DNA from: Antedon bifida
Lineage: Eukaryota; Echinodermata; Crinoidea; Comatulida; Antedonidae
NCBI GenBank assembly: GCA_963402885.1
Contig: OY727094.1
Span: 1,118,501 to 1,182,500, forward strand
DNA: 64,000 bases
Reading direction: 5' to 3'
Positions 1-11,113 of the stretch are shown in pieces (within the stretch, counting starts at the first letter, position 1; every line of letters begins with the position of its first letter). The notes below the pieces were generated by a model. The model did no database searches and had not been told where the DNA came from. It was given only the letters and a program-made list of their open reading frames with translations. A program made the translations under genes and the position numbers.

Positions 1-757
1 AATCCACTACCTACCTTGGTTGTGTTATCAGCAATGATACTAGGGACGAACTGGATATTAAAAGGCAATATCGATCATTATGTATTAGAGGTAACTCTCT
101 TTGTAGGAAATTTAGTAAATGCTCAACAGATGTTAAGATTACTTTGTTTAAGTCATACTGTATTAGTATGTATTGTGCGGCCTTATGGTGCGATTTTAAT
201 GTAAAAACTATAAAGTCATTACAGGTTTGTTATAATAACGCACTTAGAAAGATTTTAAGACGCTCAAGGAGCTGTAGTGCTAGTGCTATGTTTGTTGATA
301 ACCATGTTCCCTCCTTCTATGAGTACATTCGGAAATCAATTTTTTGTTTCAAAACAAAAATTGAAAAAAGCTGTAATACTTTAATTACATGTGTTTTTTC
401 TCGTATTCTAAAAGATTCAAAGTTGCATAGAAAATGGACAGAACTTTTGTATATATAATCTCATGTATACTTTTACGTGTGTTAACTAGTATCAGTATAG
501 CCATAATAATGTGTTGTTTTGTAAACTATAGTAATCAATAATATAATAATGTCTACAGTCTACATCCAATAAACCTCAAAACATAATCCACATATTTTAA
601 GAGGCACTATATGTCAACAAATAAGTATTAGTCCTCTCTCCATGACGGTTGTCACATAATGCTTTGTATTATTTTTTATTGTATTTATATGTTTCATATG
701 GACAGTTTGTCTGAAATAAAGTTGAATTGAATTGAATTGAATTGAAATTGAATTACC
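1..757 (+). mobile_element. 3' end of a CR1/L2-like non-LTR retrotransposon (LINE)
   Basis: The first 458 bases encode the C-terminal part of a reverse-transcriptase ORF. They are followed by about 270 bp of 3' UTR that ends in a run of TTGAA pentamers at 723-757. A short microsatellite 3' tail is typical of the CR1/L2/Jockey group, which ends in a tail repeat rather than poly(A). The element continues beyond the left edge. A related 3' end lies at about 62940-63238. Confidence 0.75.
3..458 (+). CDS. Reverse transcriptase C-terminus, LINE ORF2 fragment
   Basis: Frame 3 is open from the left edge to the TAA at 456-458, about 151 residues. It reads as the region after the polymerase core of a CR1/L2-type ORF2: a YLGCVISND motif, then a 'K..LFKSYCISMYCAALW' segment, then a basic stretch (NNALRKILRRSR). 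These are landmarks of the thumb/C-terminal region of Jockey-superfamily reverse transcriptases. The endonuclease and the catalytic FADD-type motif would lie upstream, outside the window. The frame is unbroken, so the copy may be fairly young, but activity cannot be judged. The subfamily is inferred from motif and tail, not from a search. Confidence 0.75.
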   Translation, partial: STTYLGCVISNDTRDELDIKRQYRSLCIRGNSLCRKFSKCSTDVKITLFKSYCISMYCAALWCDFNVKTIKSLQVCYNNALRKILRRSRSCSASAMFVDNHVPSFYEYIRKSIFCFKTKIEKSCNTLITCVFSRILKDSKLHRKWTELLYI

Positions 758-928
758 CAACTAACACTTCCATGTGATACGTAAAGTGAAACACTAGAAA
801 CAATGAGGGGAACAGTTTGAACTAAATTTAAGTTTATAGGTCCGACGAACAGCAGTTGCCTAATAATCTTTGTTTTTAGGGTTGATGAGATTTTTTATAT
901 AAAGCACCCATACTAAGATGATACTCAC

Positions 929-1324
929 CTTTTCAATGTATTTGAATGCATCAACTGCTACAAAGTTTTTATCCAACGTTCCGTTTCTTTGTTGCCTGTT
1001 GATTTGGCAAGTTTTATTATCGACTTTGTAGTTTACTGACAAACAGTAAGCGTTTCTTGAACACACCAACAAACATTGTACATGGTTGATGTTTGATAAT
1101 TCGTAACTCCAGCCCAGAAGAGTATGTTTCGAAAATACGGCGTACGGGACAGGAGTCACCATTGACGCGAACAGTAAAAACGGTAGGCATAGGCTTAAAG
1201 CAGAGAAATACATTACGAATAATAAACGTTTGTTTTTCTTGTTGATGTTGTACGATACCTTGTAATTATGTAAGTGATAAAGTATTGCAAATGTAGAACG
1301 ATGTTGTAGTATTGATCGAACCAT
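929..1324 (-). CDS. First exon of a secreted PAN/apple-domain protein (partial)
   Basis: The exon is open from ATG at 1324 to a consensus donor (AAAAG|GTGAGT) with the last exonic base at 929. An internal ATG at 1213 begins a convincing signal peptide (MYFSALSLCLPFLLFASMV) ending near VPYA, so translation may start there rather than at 1324. After it comes a cysteine pattern of the PAN/apple type: HVQCLLVCSRNAYCLSVNY, then CQIN, then DAFKYIEK. This resembles the N-terminal PAN module of many invertebrate secreted or membrane proteins. Such domains bind proteins or carbohydrates; no specific role can be assigned. No further exon was found between this point and the left edge, which is largely LINE. 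The exon lies antisense to, and probably inside, the SLC5 gene. Confidence 0.6.
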
Positions 1325-2143
1325 TTTAATTACTTCGGACGGACGTTAAATTTGTCTGTTAAAATTCGATCACTTAAGGGTTTGAAATTTTTATTATTTT
1401 TTTTATTCTTATAATCTTTACCTTATTAAAATAATGACAGAACTATTATAAATTAATGGATCCTTTATTGTAAATTATTCATGATAGACGAATAGATAGA
1501 TAGACGAATGTTTTTTCTATGGTACTGTATCATTAAAGAAATTAAAGTAGGCCTAAACGTTTCCAAACCTATAAACTATTTAGTGTCTTCTCGTGTAATT
1601 TGCGTGTACTTAAGTAAGTGAGCTAGTTAGTGTCTTCTCCGTTAATTAGAATGATCTTAAAGACATTTAATGTTTTTAACTTTCAAAGTTATTTCTTTTA
1701 GTGACGTAGTCATTTTACAGCTAATGTGGCTATTGTGTTTTTATTCATTTCATTAAAATAACTATTTTTTATCCATATATACGAGTTCGTTCCATTCATC
1801 GATAGTTGATTGTGTTTAGTATTGTTTACTCTGGCCATGTTTTTTGAGAGTTTGTTATTTACAGTGCTGTCTATATTTTACACGGTCATTTTTACATTGT
1901 TCTGTTCATGTTATTGTATAATTTACACTGCAATTACTATTTACAATATTCACAATCGAAAATCTATGTCGTCGCTAAATGATAGATCAAAATGTCTGAA
2001 AAAAACAAGCTCAATTATTATACGTATGAAACGCCATATGTGCCAAAATATTTTTTTTTGTTTACTAATATTAAGTCAAAACTCCGTCTGGAACTATTTC
2101 CATTATTTCTCTTTTAATATTTTATTAAAACATTTGATTTCAG
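1325..2143. other. Non-coding stretch with an old dispersed repeat
   Basis: No exon is recognised here. Bases about 1991-2097 match about 16680-16766 plus 17367-17390, sharing ATGAAACGCCATATGTGCC and AACTCCGTCTGGAAC. The copy here lacks the MITE that interrupts the other copy. The sequence just before 2144 is the 3' part of the SLC5 intron. Confidence 0.5.
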
Positions 2144-5100
2144 GGTGCTTTTTGGGGGTTGATGTCCGGTCTTCTCGTTGGCCTTATCCGTATGATATTG
2201 GACTTTGTCTATTTGGCGCCCGGATGTGACGAGGAGGACGAGAGGCCAAGTGTGATCGCTAACGTCCACTATCTTTATTTCGGCATTTTGCTGTTTGGTA
2301 TTACAGGTATTGTTACCATTGTGGTCAGCTTGATGACGCAACAAATTGACAAGAAATTTGTAAGTAATTTTAAAGTGGAGCTCCACCCAGAAAATTGCTA
2401 TTTTTCATACATTTCAACTATTCTTTAAAAATATCATCCCTCATACTTCATATTTTTTTGAAAATTTTTTCAATGAGTATGATTTTCTTGAAAATCACGC
2501 CTTTTTGCGTTTTGGGGGGATACCTTGTAATTTCCTATTCTTTTACATGCAAAAGGGGGGTATATTTGAATATTCCTAAAAAATTAATTTCTTCACTAAA
2601 AAAAAAAAGTAAAATGTTTTTATATGTAATTTTTCCAGATCTTTTTATTTCTGGTATTGTTATTGCGTATACATTGCGCAATTTCGCGTAAATAGACACT
2701 TTCCCCCGTTGGGTCCAATTGGGTTTTTTACTTTGCTAGGGAGTATGATCACGTGACATTTCTCATAACATTTTTCACACTGCAGCTGGCGATCTGTTAT
2801 TGTCGCGATGTTATTTTTGACGGGCGAAAAGTATATTAAAACATTCTGGATGTGACCCTATCATGTTTCACAGTGTAATAAGTGATTATGAGATTATTAC
2901 TAAAATGTCAAATTTAACGAGATTTGAGAAAGACGTGGCTATATATTCAATAAAGCTAGGCCTAGGCCTACTAGAGTCTAGGTATGTAACGATGCTGCTT
3001 GGCCTCTAGCTGCCTGATAGCCTTACACTACAGCAGTGAAGTTTGTTCTGGCACCCAATCTCGGCCTACCCATGGGCCATGATAGGGTGCCTGAATAGTT
3101 GCTTTTCAGTCAGACATAAGCTTCCACATCCGTTACTATTCTGAGCAATACCAGTCTTGTTTTGTAGAGATAATGTGCGAGAAAACCCAGGAACGATAAA
3201 TGGGACGAAACGACCAAGCATTTTCGAACCCATGACCAGTCCTACCTAGACATGAATTCAAGCCTAGCTAGCTAGGCTGAGCAGACGATTTAGCTAGGCC
3301 TAGCTTAAAATTAATAAGCAATTTGCTGTTGTTGTACAGTGCAAATCATGATGTTACATGTAAATTATGCTGACATTTTTATCGGAAATATTACTTGGGC
3401 CTAAACAAATCATAATAATTGTGTGTATAAACAGGGAGTTGTAAAAATTATTTTACAACTCCCTGGTATAAAATTGATTCGCCATTTTCCCAACACATAA
3501 TTTACCAAAGGGGAGACATTTCACCAACGCGTTCACCTGCGACTAAAACGCGTCAGTCGCTAAGTGTAACGCGTTTTGCGACGTATTGTAAACTAATAAC
3601 CCCTAAGTTACTGAAAAAGTGTAATGTAGTAAAAAACACTATTTTCTGACCGATTTTTTAGAAATTAGTTTTTGAAAAATATTGCCATATCTTCCCTGTT
3701 TTTTGTATGTAATCACTTTCAATTAAACATACTTAAACATAATATAAGCTGAGAAAGTCTGAGTGTAGCTCCACTTTAACTGAAACAATATTAAAGATAT
3801 ATTGTCCCCCTAAAAAATATTTTTTTTTTATTTTTTTTGTTGAATATGTTATTTTAATGTCACATAATAGTTATTCACTCTCACAAAAAATTGGGTCTGA
3901 AAAAAATGTATTTACCTGAGAAAAATGTAATTTAAAGCAAAAAATGGTCAAATTGTCTGGAAGACAATGAGTTTGTGGGTAATTTAACTGTTTATTTTGT
4001 CTTTTTATAGGTGAAATAATTTTTCCCCCCCGTTTTTTTTCTTATGGAAGTGAACAACTTCATTAAAACTGCAAAATGGCCTATTCAAAGTCCGATTTTA
4101 AAAATCTTTATTTTTCATGATTTTGGGGGACAATACATCTTTAAGCTTGGTTTCCACTAGCGACGCAACGTAAGAAAATGTCATTCCAATAATTGTGTTT
4201 GCCCCCGCCTGCGTCAAATCAAACCTGCGATGTTTGCAGCACTGTTCCATCGTCGGTTCTCACTTGTGATTACGCAATACAGCAATTTGCGTCAATACGT
4301 CGCTGCGTTGCGCTCTAGTGGGAACCACACTTTAATGATTAGTAAGTTATTAGAAACATGAACTTGTTGTATGTCTATGTTAATTCTTTTTATATTTATT
4401 ATCTTTCCTGATACATAAGGATTTTTAATGTTACTGTTTATACTTTTACATTTTTATTTGTTTGATTTGTTGACAACAGACATTTCTTTGTTTCTTGTAT
4501 CTTGTATAATTCACAGAGCACTGAAAGGCAAGATCTGCTAATGATAACTATCGCCAGAGGGCGTGTCTCTTCAACTATCTTATACATTCTATTATTAGTA
4601 TTCATTATGTCTTTTTTCTGTTAACTTTCCTTTTTATTTCGTTGTGCCATTATGGGAACAATTCTTTCTGGATTTTTAGCATTTTTACTTTTTGAAGTGC
4701 GCACGCGCAAGTATATTGTAAAGCTATGAATTTAATTAAAGTATTATTTAATGATTGATATCACAGCTTGTTCGCCTCACGTGGTCCACTCGTTTTGACA
4801 CAGCAGAAAGGGAAGACATTTCTGTTTCCGAACATGAAATGGAAGATACAAATGAGAAGGCAGATGATTATGCTGAAGGTAAGACGTTGTTTACTTGCTT
4901 AATGCCATTGATATTCAATTCAATTTAATTTCGGAAATATTTCATCCATATCAACAAACGTACAAACAGAAAAAAGACAATTCGCAAACGCGGCTTAAAT
5001 ATATAGGATACTTCTCCATCTACAATACATTTTTGAGTTATGGAGCATATGTTTACAAACACAAGCAACAAGAATATTACAACTATTCAACATACGTGCA

Positions 5101-5515
5101 TGAATATTGATAGACTCTGTTTAACTCCCAACTAGAATAGCATTCAGTCAATCAATAGCAAACTGATATGTATATACCAATAATTGCCTTGTAAACAAAA
5201 ACATAATAGCCATGTCCATTAAATAACACATTTTATTTGGGACACGTTAGCTTGTGTTTGTATAATGTATAGGAAACAAAGACATTGCAATTCGTCATTG
5301 TTTTCTTTGTTTTTTTAGAAGAGACTTCTTTCCCACGCAAGGTTCTTGATTGGTTCTGTGGAACTGGCAACAAGAGGCAAGCTGTAGATGAAGACCAAAC
5401 GTCATTCACTAAAGACACCAGCATCAAGGAAGGGCACAGAGAAAAGATCATTTTAAATATTGGCGCTGTCGCCTTGATGTGCACGAGTGTGTTCTTCTGG
5501 GCCTACTATGGTTAA
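2144..5515 (+). CDS. SLC5 family Na+/solute (SGLT-like) cotransporter, last three coding exons
   Basis: Coding exons are 2144-2359, 4767-4878 and 5319-5515 (TAA at 5513-5515). Together they give 174 residues of the C-terminus. The first opens with GAFWGLMSGLLVGLIRM and contains HYLYFGILLFGITG, the conserved penultimate helices of SGLT-type SLC5 proteins. The second begins LVRLTWSTRF, matching the cytosolic segment after that helix, followed by an acidic loop. The third has KVLDWFCG and ends with a hydrophobic helix finishing FFWAYYG, as in vertebrate SGLTs. Phases join cleanly (0, then 1). Family members couple sugar, inositol or anion uptake to the sodium gradient at the plasma membrane. The substrate cannot be set because the substrate-binding helices are upstream of the window. 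The 5' exons lie further left, so the PAN exon and the LINE appear to sit inside this gene's intron. Confidence 0.88.
3432..3465. repeat. Perfect 15-bp hairpin in an SLC5 intron
   Basis: CAGGGAGTTGTAAAA and its exact reverse complement flank a 4-base ATTA spacer. It lies in the intron between 2359 and 4767, with no coding context. Confidence 0.85.
3795..4140. mobile_element. TTAA-flanked MITE, copy 1
   Basis: Terminal inverted repeats AGATATATTGTCCCCC (left) and GGGGGACAATACATCT (right) bound about 346 bp with no ORF. TTAA lies on both sides (3791-3794 and 4141-4144). Copies recur at 21732-22010 and 23780-24113. TTAA target duplication is the signature of piggyBac-type transposases, so this is probably a non-autonomous derivative; the family is inferred from the target site only. 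Confidence 0.75.
4145..4331. mobile_element. Second TTAA-flanked MITE, abutting the first
   Basis: About 187 bp with imperfect inverted termini: GCTTGGTTTCCACTAG at left, and a right end whose reverse complement reads GTGTGGTTCCCACTAG. Both ends continue into a GCGCAACG-like stretch. TTAA at 4141-4144 is shared with the neighbouring MITE and TTAA recurs at 4332-4335. A related partial end is visible near 10003-10045 (AAGCTTAGTTGCCACTTAGACGCAATGC). Confidence 0.65.
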
Positions 5516-5535
5516 CACGTTCACTCAATTAGTAT

Positions 5536-5720
5536 ACAAATAATGAATGTTTATTAGTGCAATGGTAGAAATAATTTCATGAGGTGACAAGTTATATTTT
5601 TATGCGAGGCGTATTTGTTTTTTATTTTAGTTCTCTTTCTACAGAACCAAAACAAATAATTCCATTCACTGAATGGAATTATTTGTTCCATTGCACGAAT
5701 ATAAAACATTCATTATTTGT
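5536..5720. repeat. Long imperfect hairpin with a perfect palindromic core
   Basis: Bases 5536-5567 (CAAATAATGAATGTTTATTA, then GTGCAATGG) pair with 5689-5720. Inside, 5651-5687 is an exact palindrome of two 18-bp arms (AACAAATAATTCCATTCA) around one base. A direct repeat of the segment containing AGTTCTCTTTCTACAGAACC lies at about 5619-5651 and 5718-5765. Probably a foldback or MITE insertion in the SLC5 3' UTR or just downstream. Confidence 0.6.
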
Positions 5721-6325
5721 TTTTTATTTCACGTAAAGCATTTTAGTTCTCTCTCTACGGAACCAAAGCATACAATAGCGGGTATGATAAGCAATAGCTT
5801 CCATGATAACGCAAAATTCCAAAGTACTTTAAAATTATTCGCGTAGTGCAAAATTGTGTTTATTTTAATACTGTAATTAGGAAGTTCAATTTCGTACATT
5901 AAATAAAAGTTACAAACGAAAACGTTTAAACACGCACTTATACCGGTATTCATTGCGTGTGTGAACATGTTTTCGAAATTTATATCACACGTATTCAGCA
6001 TAATGTGAACACGTGTTCACACTTATTAAGTACTGTCCGTTTTAAGCAATGCAAATAGGATTTCGCAAGCGTTTCATACTGATAATGTATGTTATACCTT
6101 GTTATAGTAGATATACAAAATGTTATAAACTTATAGGCCTACTCAAGATTTTTAACGAATATACTATAGTAGTATATATCTATACATTGTAAGAATTCTC
6201 GTTACTTAAAATCATTTTTATGAGAAAAACAATAATGATTTCAGAAATTTAATATTAAAAATAGTGTGTACTATAAGTTTTACTTATTATTATACATCTT
6301 ATCTCAAATTTATTTTAACAGTTTT

Positions 6326-6411
6326 AGCGTGTTATATAGTAACCCTGAGCGTGTGTTACTAGTTAGCGTGTTTGTCTAGGATAGTAACCCTGAGCGTGTT
6401 ACTTTAGTTGA
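6326..6411. repeat. Two-copy direct repeat of about 40 bp
   Basis: AGCGTG..TAGTAACCCTGAGCGTG occurs twice in tandem (about 6326-6364 and 6365-6411), with small indels between the copies. Confidence 0.6.
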
Positions 6412-8428
6412 GTGTTTTAGTTCATAATAAATGTTTTATTTGTACTACAATTAGCATGAACTCTTTATTACAATCACAATAAATAAACCTTTTACGTCCG
6501 AGTGTGAACCAAACATGTGTATAACATTGTCATATGCCATTGTGGCCCTGTATTTAACTTAACTCCATGATAAAGATATCTCCCTGACAAATGCCAATGT
6601 GATACTGGATAATAAGATCGTATTTTTAGACATTTATATCTATCAAAATGTGATAAAACAAAACTCTATTAAAATAAAAATATTAATAACGACTAGACTT
6701 TTTTGTTTGTTTGCATAAATTATCTGTTTAATGTACTTATGCGACACTACGAATCTTTGTGTTCTTAAAAATATTGTACATTTGAGTAACTAGCTAGCTC
6801 TGAAAAGAGCGATACGCAGCAACGGGTCTAATTTGCATATTTATGTGAGAGCGTATTTGCCGCGAATTCCGAATGCCTTCTCGTCATTCTGTTGTAGGAC
6901 GGCAATGGAGGAGGGCGTGAGCTAACAGAGGCTTCAGTGGGTACGTAGTTTATTGTATTATTAGAAATATAAATACTTTCAAAAGGTATATATTTTTTCT
7001 TTTATATCTATTTATTTGAGATACAGCAGTACCACCACACAGTATCACACTTGCTCTCTTTCTGAAATAGGTATGTAGCTTGAGCATGGCGTATCGTGCT
7101 TTAGTCATTCACGATTTAAAACACATTTTAATGTGTATTAGAATACTACACTTTGTTATGGCAATCGTATTGATATTTCACATATTTTGTGTACTTTTAC
7201 AGGTCATACATATTAACGGTACATATTTGCCGTTTTTGGAAGCCTGAAATTATTTAGAAAAAATTCACCATGACCCGCTGTTGTCGCTTGACGTTCGCGC
7301 CTTGTTATCCTCCGGCCGGATGCTCAGAACTGGTATACGTGAAGAAACATAGTAAGGCCTAACAACTTGAACCATTTGAACTACCATACATATTCAATTG
7401 ATGCAGGCATATGTGAACATTTTGTAGGCCTATATACATACGTATGGTAGTTAATAGTGGTTCGTTATTTTTCAGATGAACTAATACATAGTTTAGTAAA
7501 CAGGTGGATTGAGCTGGTTGCAGTGTCTTATTTTGAAATCCCCTTTTCCCTAAAACACATAATACCATTTCATACACCTTGGTATATGATGGTATGTATG
7601 TGTAGTGTTGTATCATGCAGATAAAAACCAATGCCATATATTATGGTTGGTTGGTATATACTGTGTATTTCTCAATGAATTTTTATTTTACTAACATTAT
7701 AGCGGATGATTACATCGCCTGGATAAGCCTAGTGCATTGTTACGTAACTTGGACCGTAATGTTTTAAGTCTATATTGTTTTTTGACGTAATTTGGACTGT
7801 ATTTAAATAAATATATAACGTATATTATGCAACAGTAGACAATAAGATAAATCATCTTCATACTATACTTCAAAAACAATTGTAAGCAAAAATAAAGAAT
7901 GGTCATGATATTGATCATAAAATATTTAAAGTACGACAGTAAGACAAACTTAACATCAATCATAAGTCAATCACAGTTGTTGTTGTTTATGTTGCATGGT
8001 ACAACACGCTAACGTGCAATATCCCTATAATGTTGTACGTTGGCTCCAAATAATTTGCATTTACAGGTGGACTACAGGTAAGTAACTAACGCAGCAAGAC
8101 ATCGCTTCCAAGCCTTCAAAACTGTGTAAGTTCTAAGGTAGCATAACCTCCGGGTGGTCTAGCTCCCTACCCACAACGTTCGGGATGGGATAGCCCAAGA
8201 TGGCTACGCGTTTGTGATTTAACTGTTAGGCTTGTGAGTAAACTGTTAGGCTTGTGATTTAGCTAAAAAACTCATGGTATTTTTTATTTTGTTTGTCTCT
8301 CTTTAACGAATTGTTAGTAGCCACTGCTGCTGACAATTTAATGTTAAGAGAGTGTTTACTATTTTTTCCGTGGTCAGGTGCTTTAAAACCACTTTTGTGA
8401 CCCGGTACGTGATGATGTTTGGTAATTT

Positions 8429-8475
8429 GACGTCATGATGTCTTATGTGACGTCATGATGTCTTCTGTGACGTAC
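8429..8475. repeat. 20-bp tandem repeat carrying TGACGTCA
   Basis: The unit GACGTCATGATGTCTTATGT is repeated about 2.2 times. Each full unit recreates the CRE palindrome TGACGTCA (8429-8436 and 8449-8456). No gene start is known nearby, so a regulatory role is unproven. Confidence 0.6.
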
Positions 8476-9265
8476 TTGTGAACGTTTAGCGTTTCTATCT
8501 TTCTATCTAGTGACTTCGCACGTCGGCATGTCTTGCATGACTGTCACTAACTTAAAAATAATATTTCCGTCGAATGTGGTTATCCAAGGAGTTGTATAGG
8601 GCAACTCTTTGAGTAACTGTGTTTGATATAACATAGGTAATGATAATTAATTTTATTTATTTATTTATTATTTATTTTAAAAAAAAATTAGGCTATGTAA
8701 TATTTATTTTTTTTTTTTAAGAAAAAAAATGCATTTTATAAAAAGGAAATTATAAAAAACACTATGTGGAATAAGGTTTACAAAGAAGTCTATATTCTTC
8801 TTGTGGTCTTTTTCAACATATAACAACAGCTTAAATTTAAATATATAAAAAAGGATATAAAACGAATCATTCAATCACATCATGTACATAACACATGCTC
8901 ATCTAGGTATATTGGGAGGGACTTTACCAAATAACAAGTGTAGGAATATATATTGTAAACTGCCTTCCAGTCATTGTGGTGTTCAGTATTAGACAACTCT
9001 GTATAAGCGTCACTTTTCAGCAGGTTTAGGGTCATTTTTGTAAACTGTCCGCCAAATGGCATGGAGTGCAGTATTTAACAAATCTGTAAACTAAACTATG
9101 AAATGTGTTGCTATAATCTTCGTTATAGTCGCAGCCAAAACATCTCCTCATTTTCAGCGAGGTGTTCTCTATATATAGTGTACTTCAGTACTCTATATAT
9201 GGCAATATATATTTAATGTTATCGGTAACTATTTGGCGGGAGGGGTTGGTTGTTAGGGCCTGTTC

Positions 9266-9303
9266 CAACCTGAAACCAACCTGAAACCAACCTGAAACCA
9301 ACT
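9266..9303. repeat. 11-bp tandem repeat
   Basis: The unit CTGAAACCAAC is repeated a little over three times with no internal change. Confidence 0.75.
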
Positions 9304-9765
9304 TGTCAATTTTAGTCGGATAAACACTCGGAAGAAAATTACACGAGTTTTTGGAACATGTTGTATGTGTTTGTATTCGTTCTGTGTTGGCTAATGCTTG
9401 GCTGTGTAAAAGCCTAGGCCTAAGGTTTGTATTATGCCGCTTCTTGTAAAGCAGTCGAGATGCTAAATTGAAACGAACTATAAACCAATAAAATTGAGAG
9501 AAAATATTTATAAAATATTTAAAAATTAAATTAAAAATTTATTGTTTAACAAATGTTTCCCTGTCCGTTTTGGTCTCGACCAAACTTTCCATTAATTTTT
9601 GATGAGAAAAAATATGTATTGAAAGAATACAATCTACCCAGGCATACTTAAAACCGTTAATTCTTTTAATCTGGCCTCGGCCAAGATAGCTTTTTTGTAG
9701 TTATATTTTCAGATTATATCAAGCCTTCTCCTTACGGCTTGGTATCTTGTGCTACGCAGTTCAAC

Positions 9766-9861
9766 GTCAAATATCGTTTGCTCCTTCTTATGGTTTGGTA
9801 TTCAACGCCCAACGTCCAATAGCGTTTGCTCCTCCTTATGGTTTGGTATTCAACGCCCAAC
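9766..9861. repeat. 48-bp tandem duplication
   Basis: Two consecutive 48-bp units (9766-9813 and 9814-9861) share GTTTGCTCCT and TATGGTTTGGTATTCAACGC. A more diverged partial copy precedes them at about 9722-9765. Confidence 0.7.
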
Positions 9862-10682
9862 AAGATAAGTATACTAATGTAAAGTAAATAATAAGGAAGC
9901 GTATTTCAGTGCGGGCCTCAGTTGTTATTGTTAAATAACTGAAGAAATGTGTACATGTATGAACAAAAAATTGTTATTTAAATTAAAATAATTAATTTCC
10001 GTAAAGCTTAGTTGCCACTTAGACGCAATGCAATGTAAGCGCACCAGGTAATTTGACCGATCACAGTGCGATATACCGATTAATCAATCAATAGGTATCG
10101 GTCTACTAGGCCTAAATTATAAACAAAAAGTAATTAATATTCAAAATGCTATGACTTCAAAAATAAGACTTCTGTACCTTTGAGGGTTTTACTTTAACTA
10201 CTAATGGTAATGTTTTAATACTAAATAACCGTAACTATACAATTCATAATAATAACATTATGTGCGAATTGAGCTTGAACTATTTTGTGTGACGTAGTGA
10301 AAGTGTAGGCCTACACGTGTGTATTTGGCGCAGTGATACATATTTCATGTAAATCAATAATATCATCTTTATTATGTGTTCACATTTTGCCTTCGCATTC
10401 TAGGATTTGCCGACTTCCTGAGCTGATGACGTCTACTCTAGATTCATGTTGTTTATACACTTTCAAAAATAACATTAATGTAAAACCCTCAAACTGTATA
10501 AGAAGTCGAAGTTAAACTCGAGCGCTTAATATAATAATGCATTAATATTAATATTCAGTATAGCATTGACTAAAGGAACTTCGGGATGTCTGCCTGTCAA
10601 ATTTCACATGCTTGTCACACTGATTGTTAACTAATTTTTTTCCTCTCGAGATTGGATATGTAGGCCTAAATATCAAGAAGTG

Positions 10683-11113
10683 AAGATGGGATTCACGACA
10701 TGGAGATGGGATTCACGACATGGAGATGGGATTCACGACATGGAGATGGGATTCACGACATGGAGATGAGATTCACGAAATGGAGATGAGATTTACAAAA
10801 TGGAGATGGGATTCAAGAAATTGGAGATGGGATCCACGAAATGGAGATGGGATTCAAGAAATTGGAGATGGGATCCACGAAATGGAGATGGGATTCACGA
10901 AATGGAGGATGGGATTCAAGAAATGGAGATGGGATCCACGAAATGGAGATGGGATCCACGAAATGGAGATGGGATTCAAGAAATGGAGATGGGATCCACG
11001 AAATGGAGATGGGATCCACGAAATGGAGATGGGATTCACGAAATGGAGGATGGGATTCAAGAAATTGGAGATGGGATTCAAGAAATGGAGATGGGATTCA
11101 AGAAACGGAGATG
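10683..11113. repeat. 20-21 bp minisatellite
   Basis: About 21 tandem units of GGGATTCACGAAATGGAGAT and variants (CACGACATGG, CAAGAAATTGG, ATCCACGAAATGG). Length variants of 20 and 21 bp break any frame between sub-blocks, so open frames on either strand here are repeat artefacts. The first four units carry the ACGACATGG variant and the middle alternates variants, suggesting unequal exchange. Confidence 0.9.

Noticed and set aside
1810-2229. 139-codon open frame before the SLC5 exon
   Set aside because: AT-rich, hydrophobic chance frame covering a dispersed repeat; no match to SLC5 or any family I know, and it runs into the true exon in another frame.
6790-6950. LIMK first exon
   Set aside because: Base composition hints at a promoter or untranslated exon, but no splice donor could be tied to the coding start at 13786.
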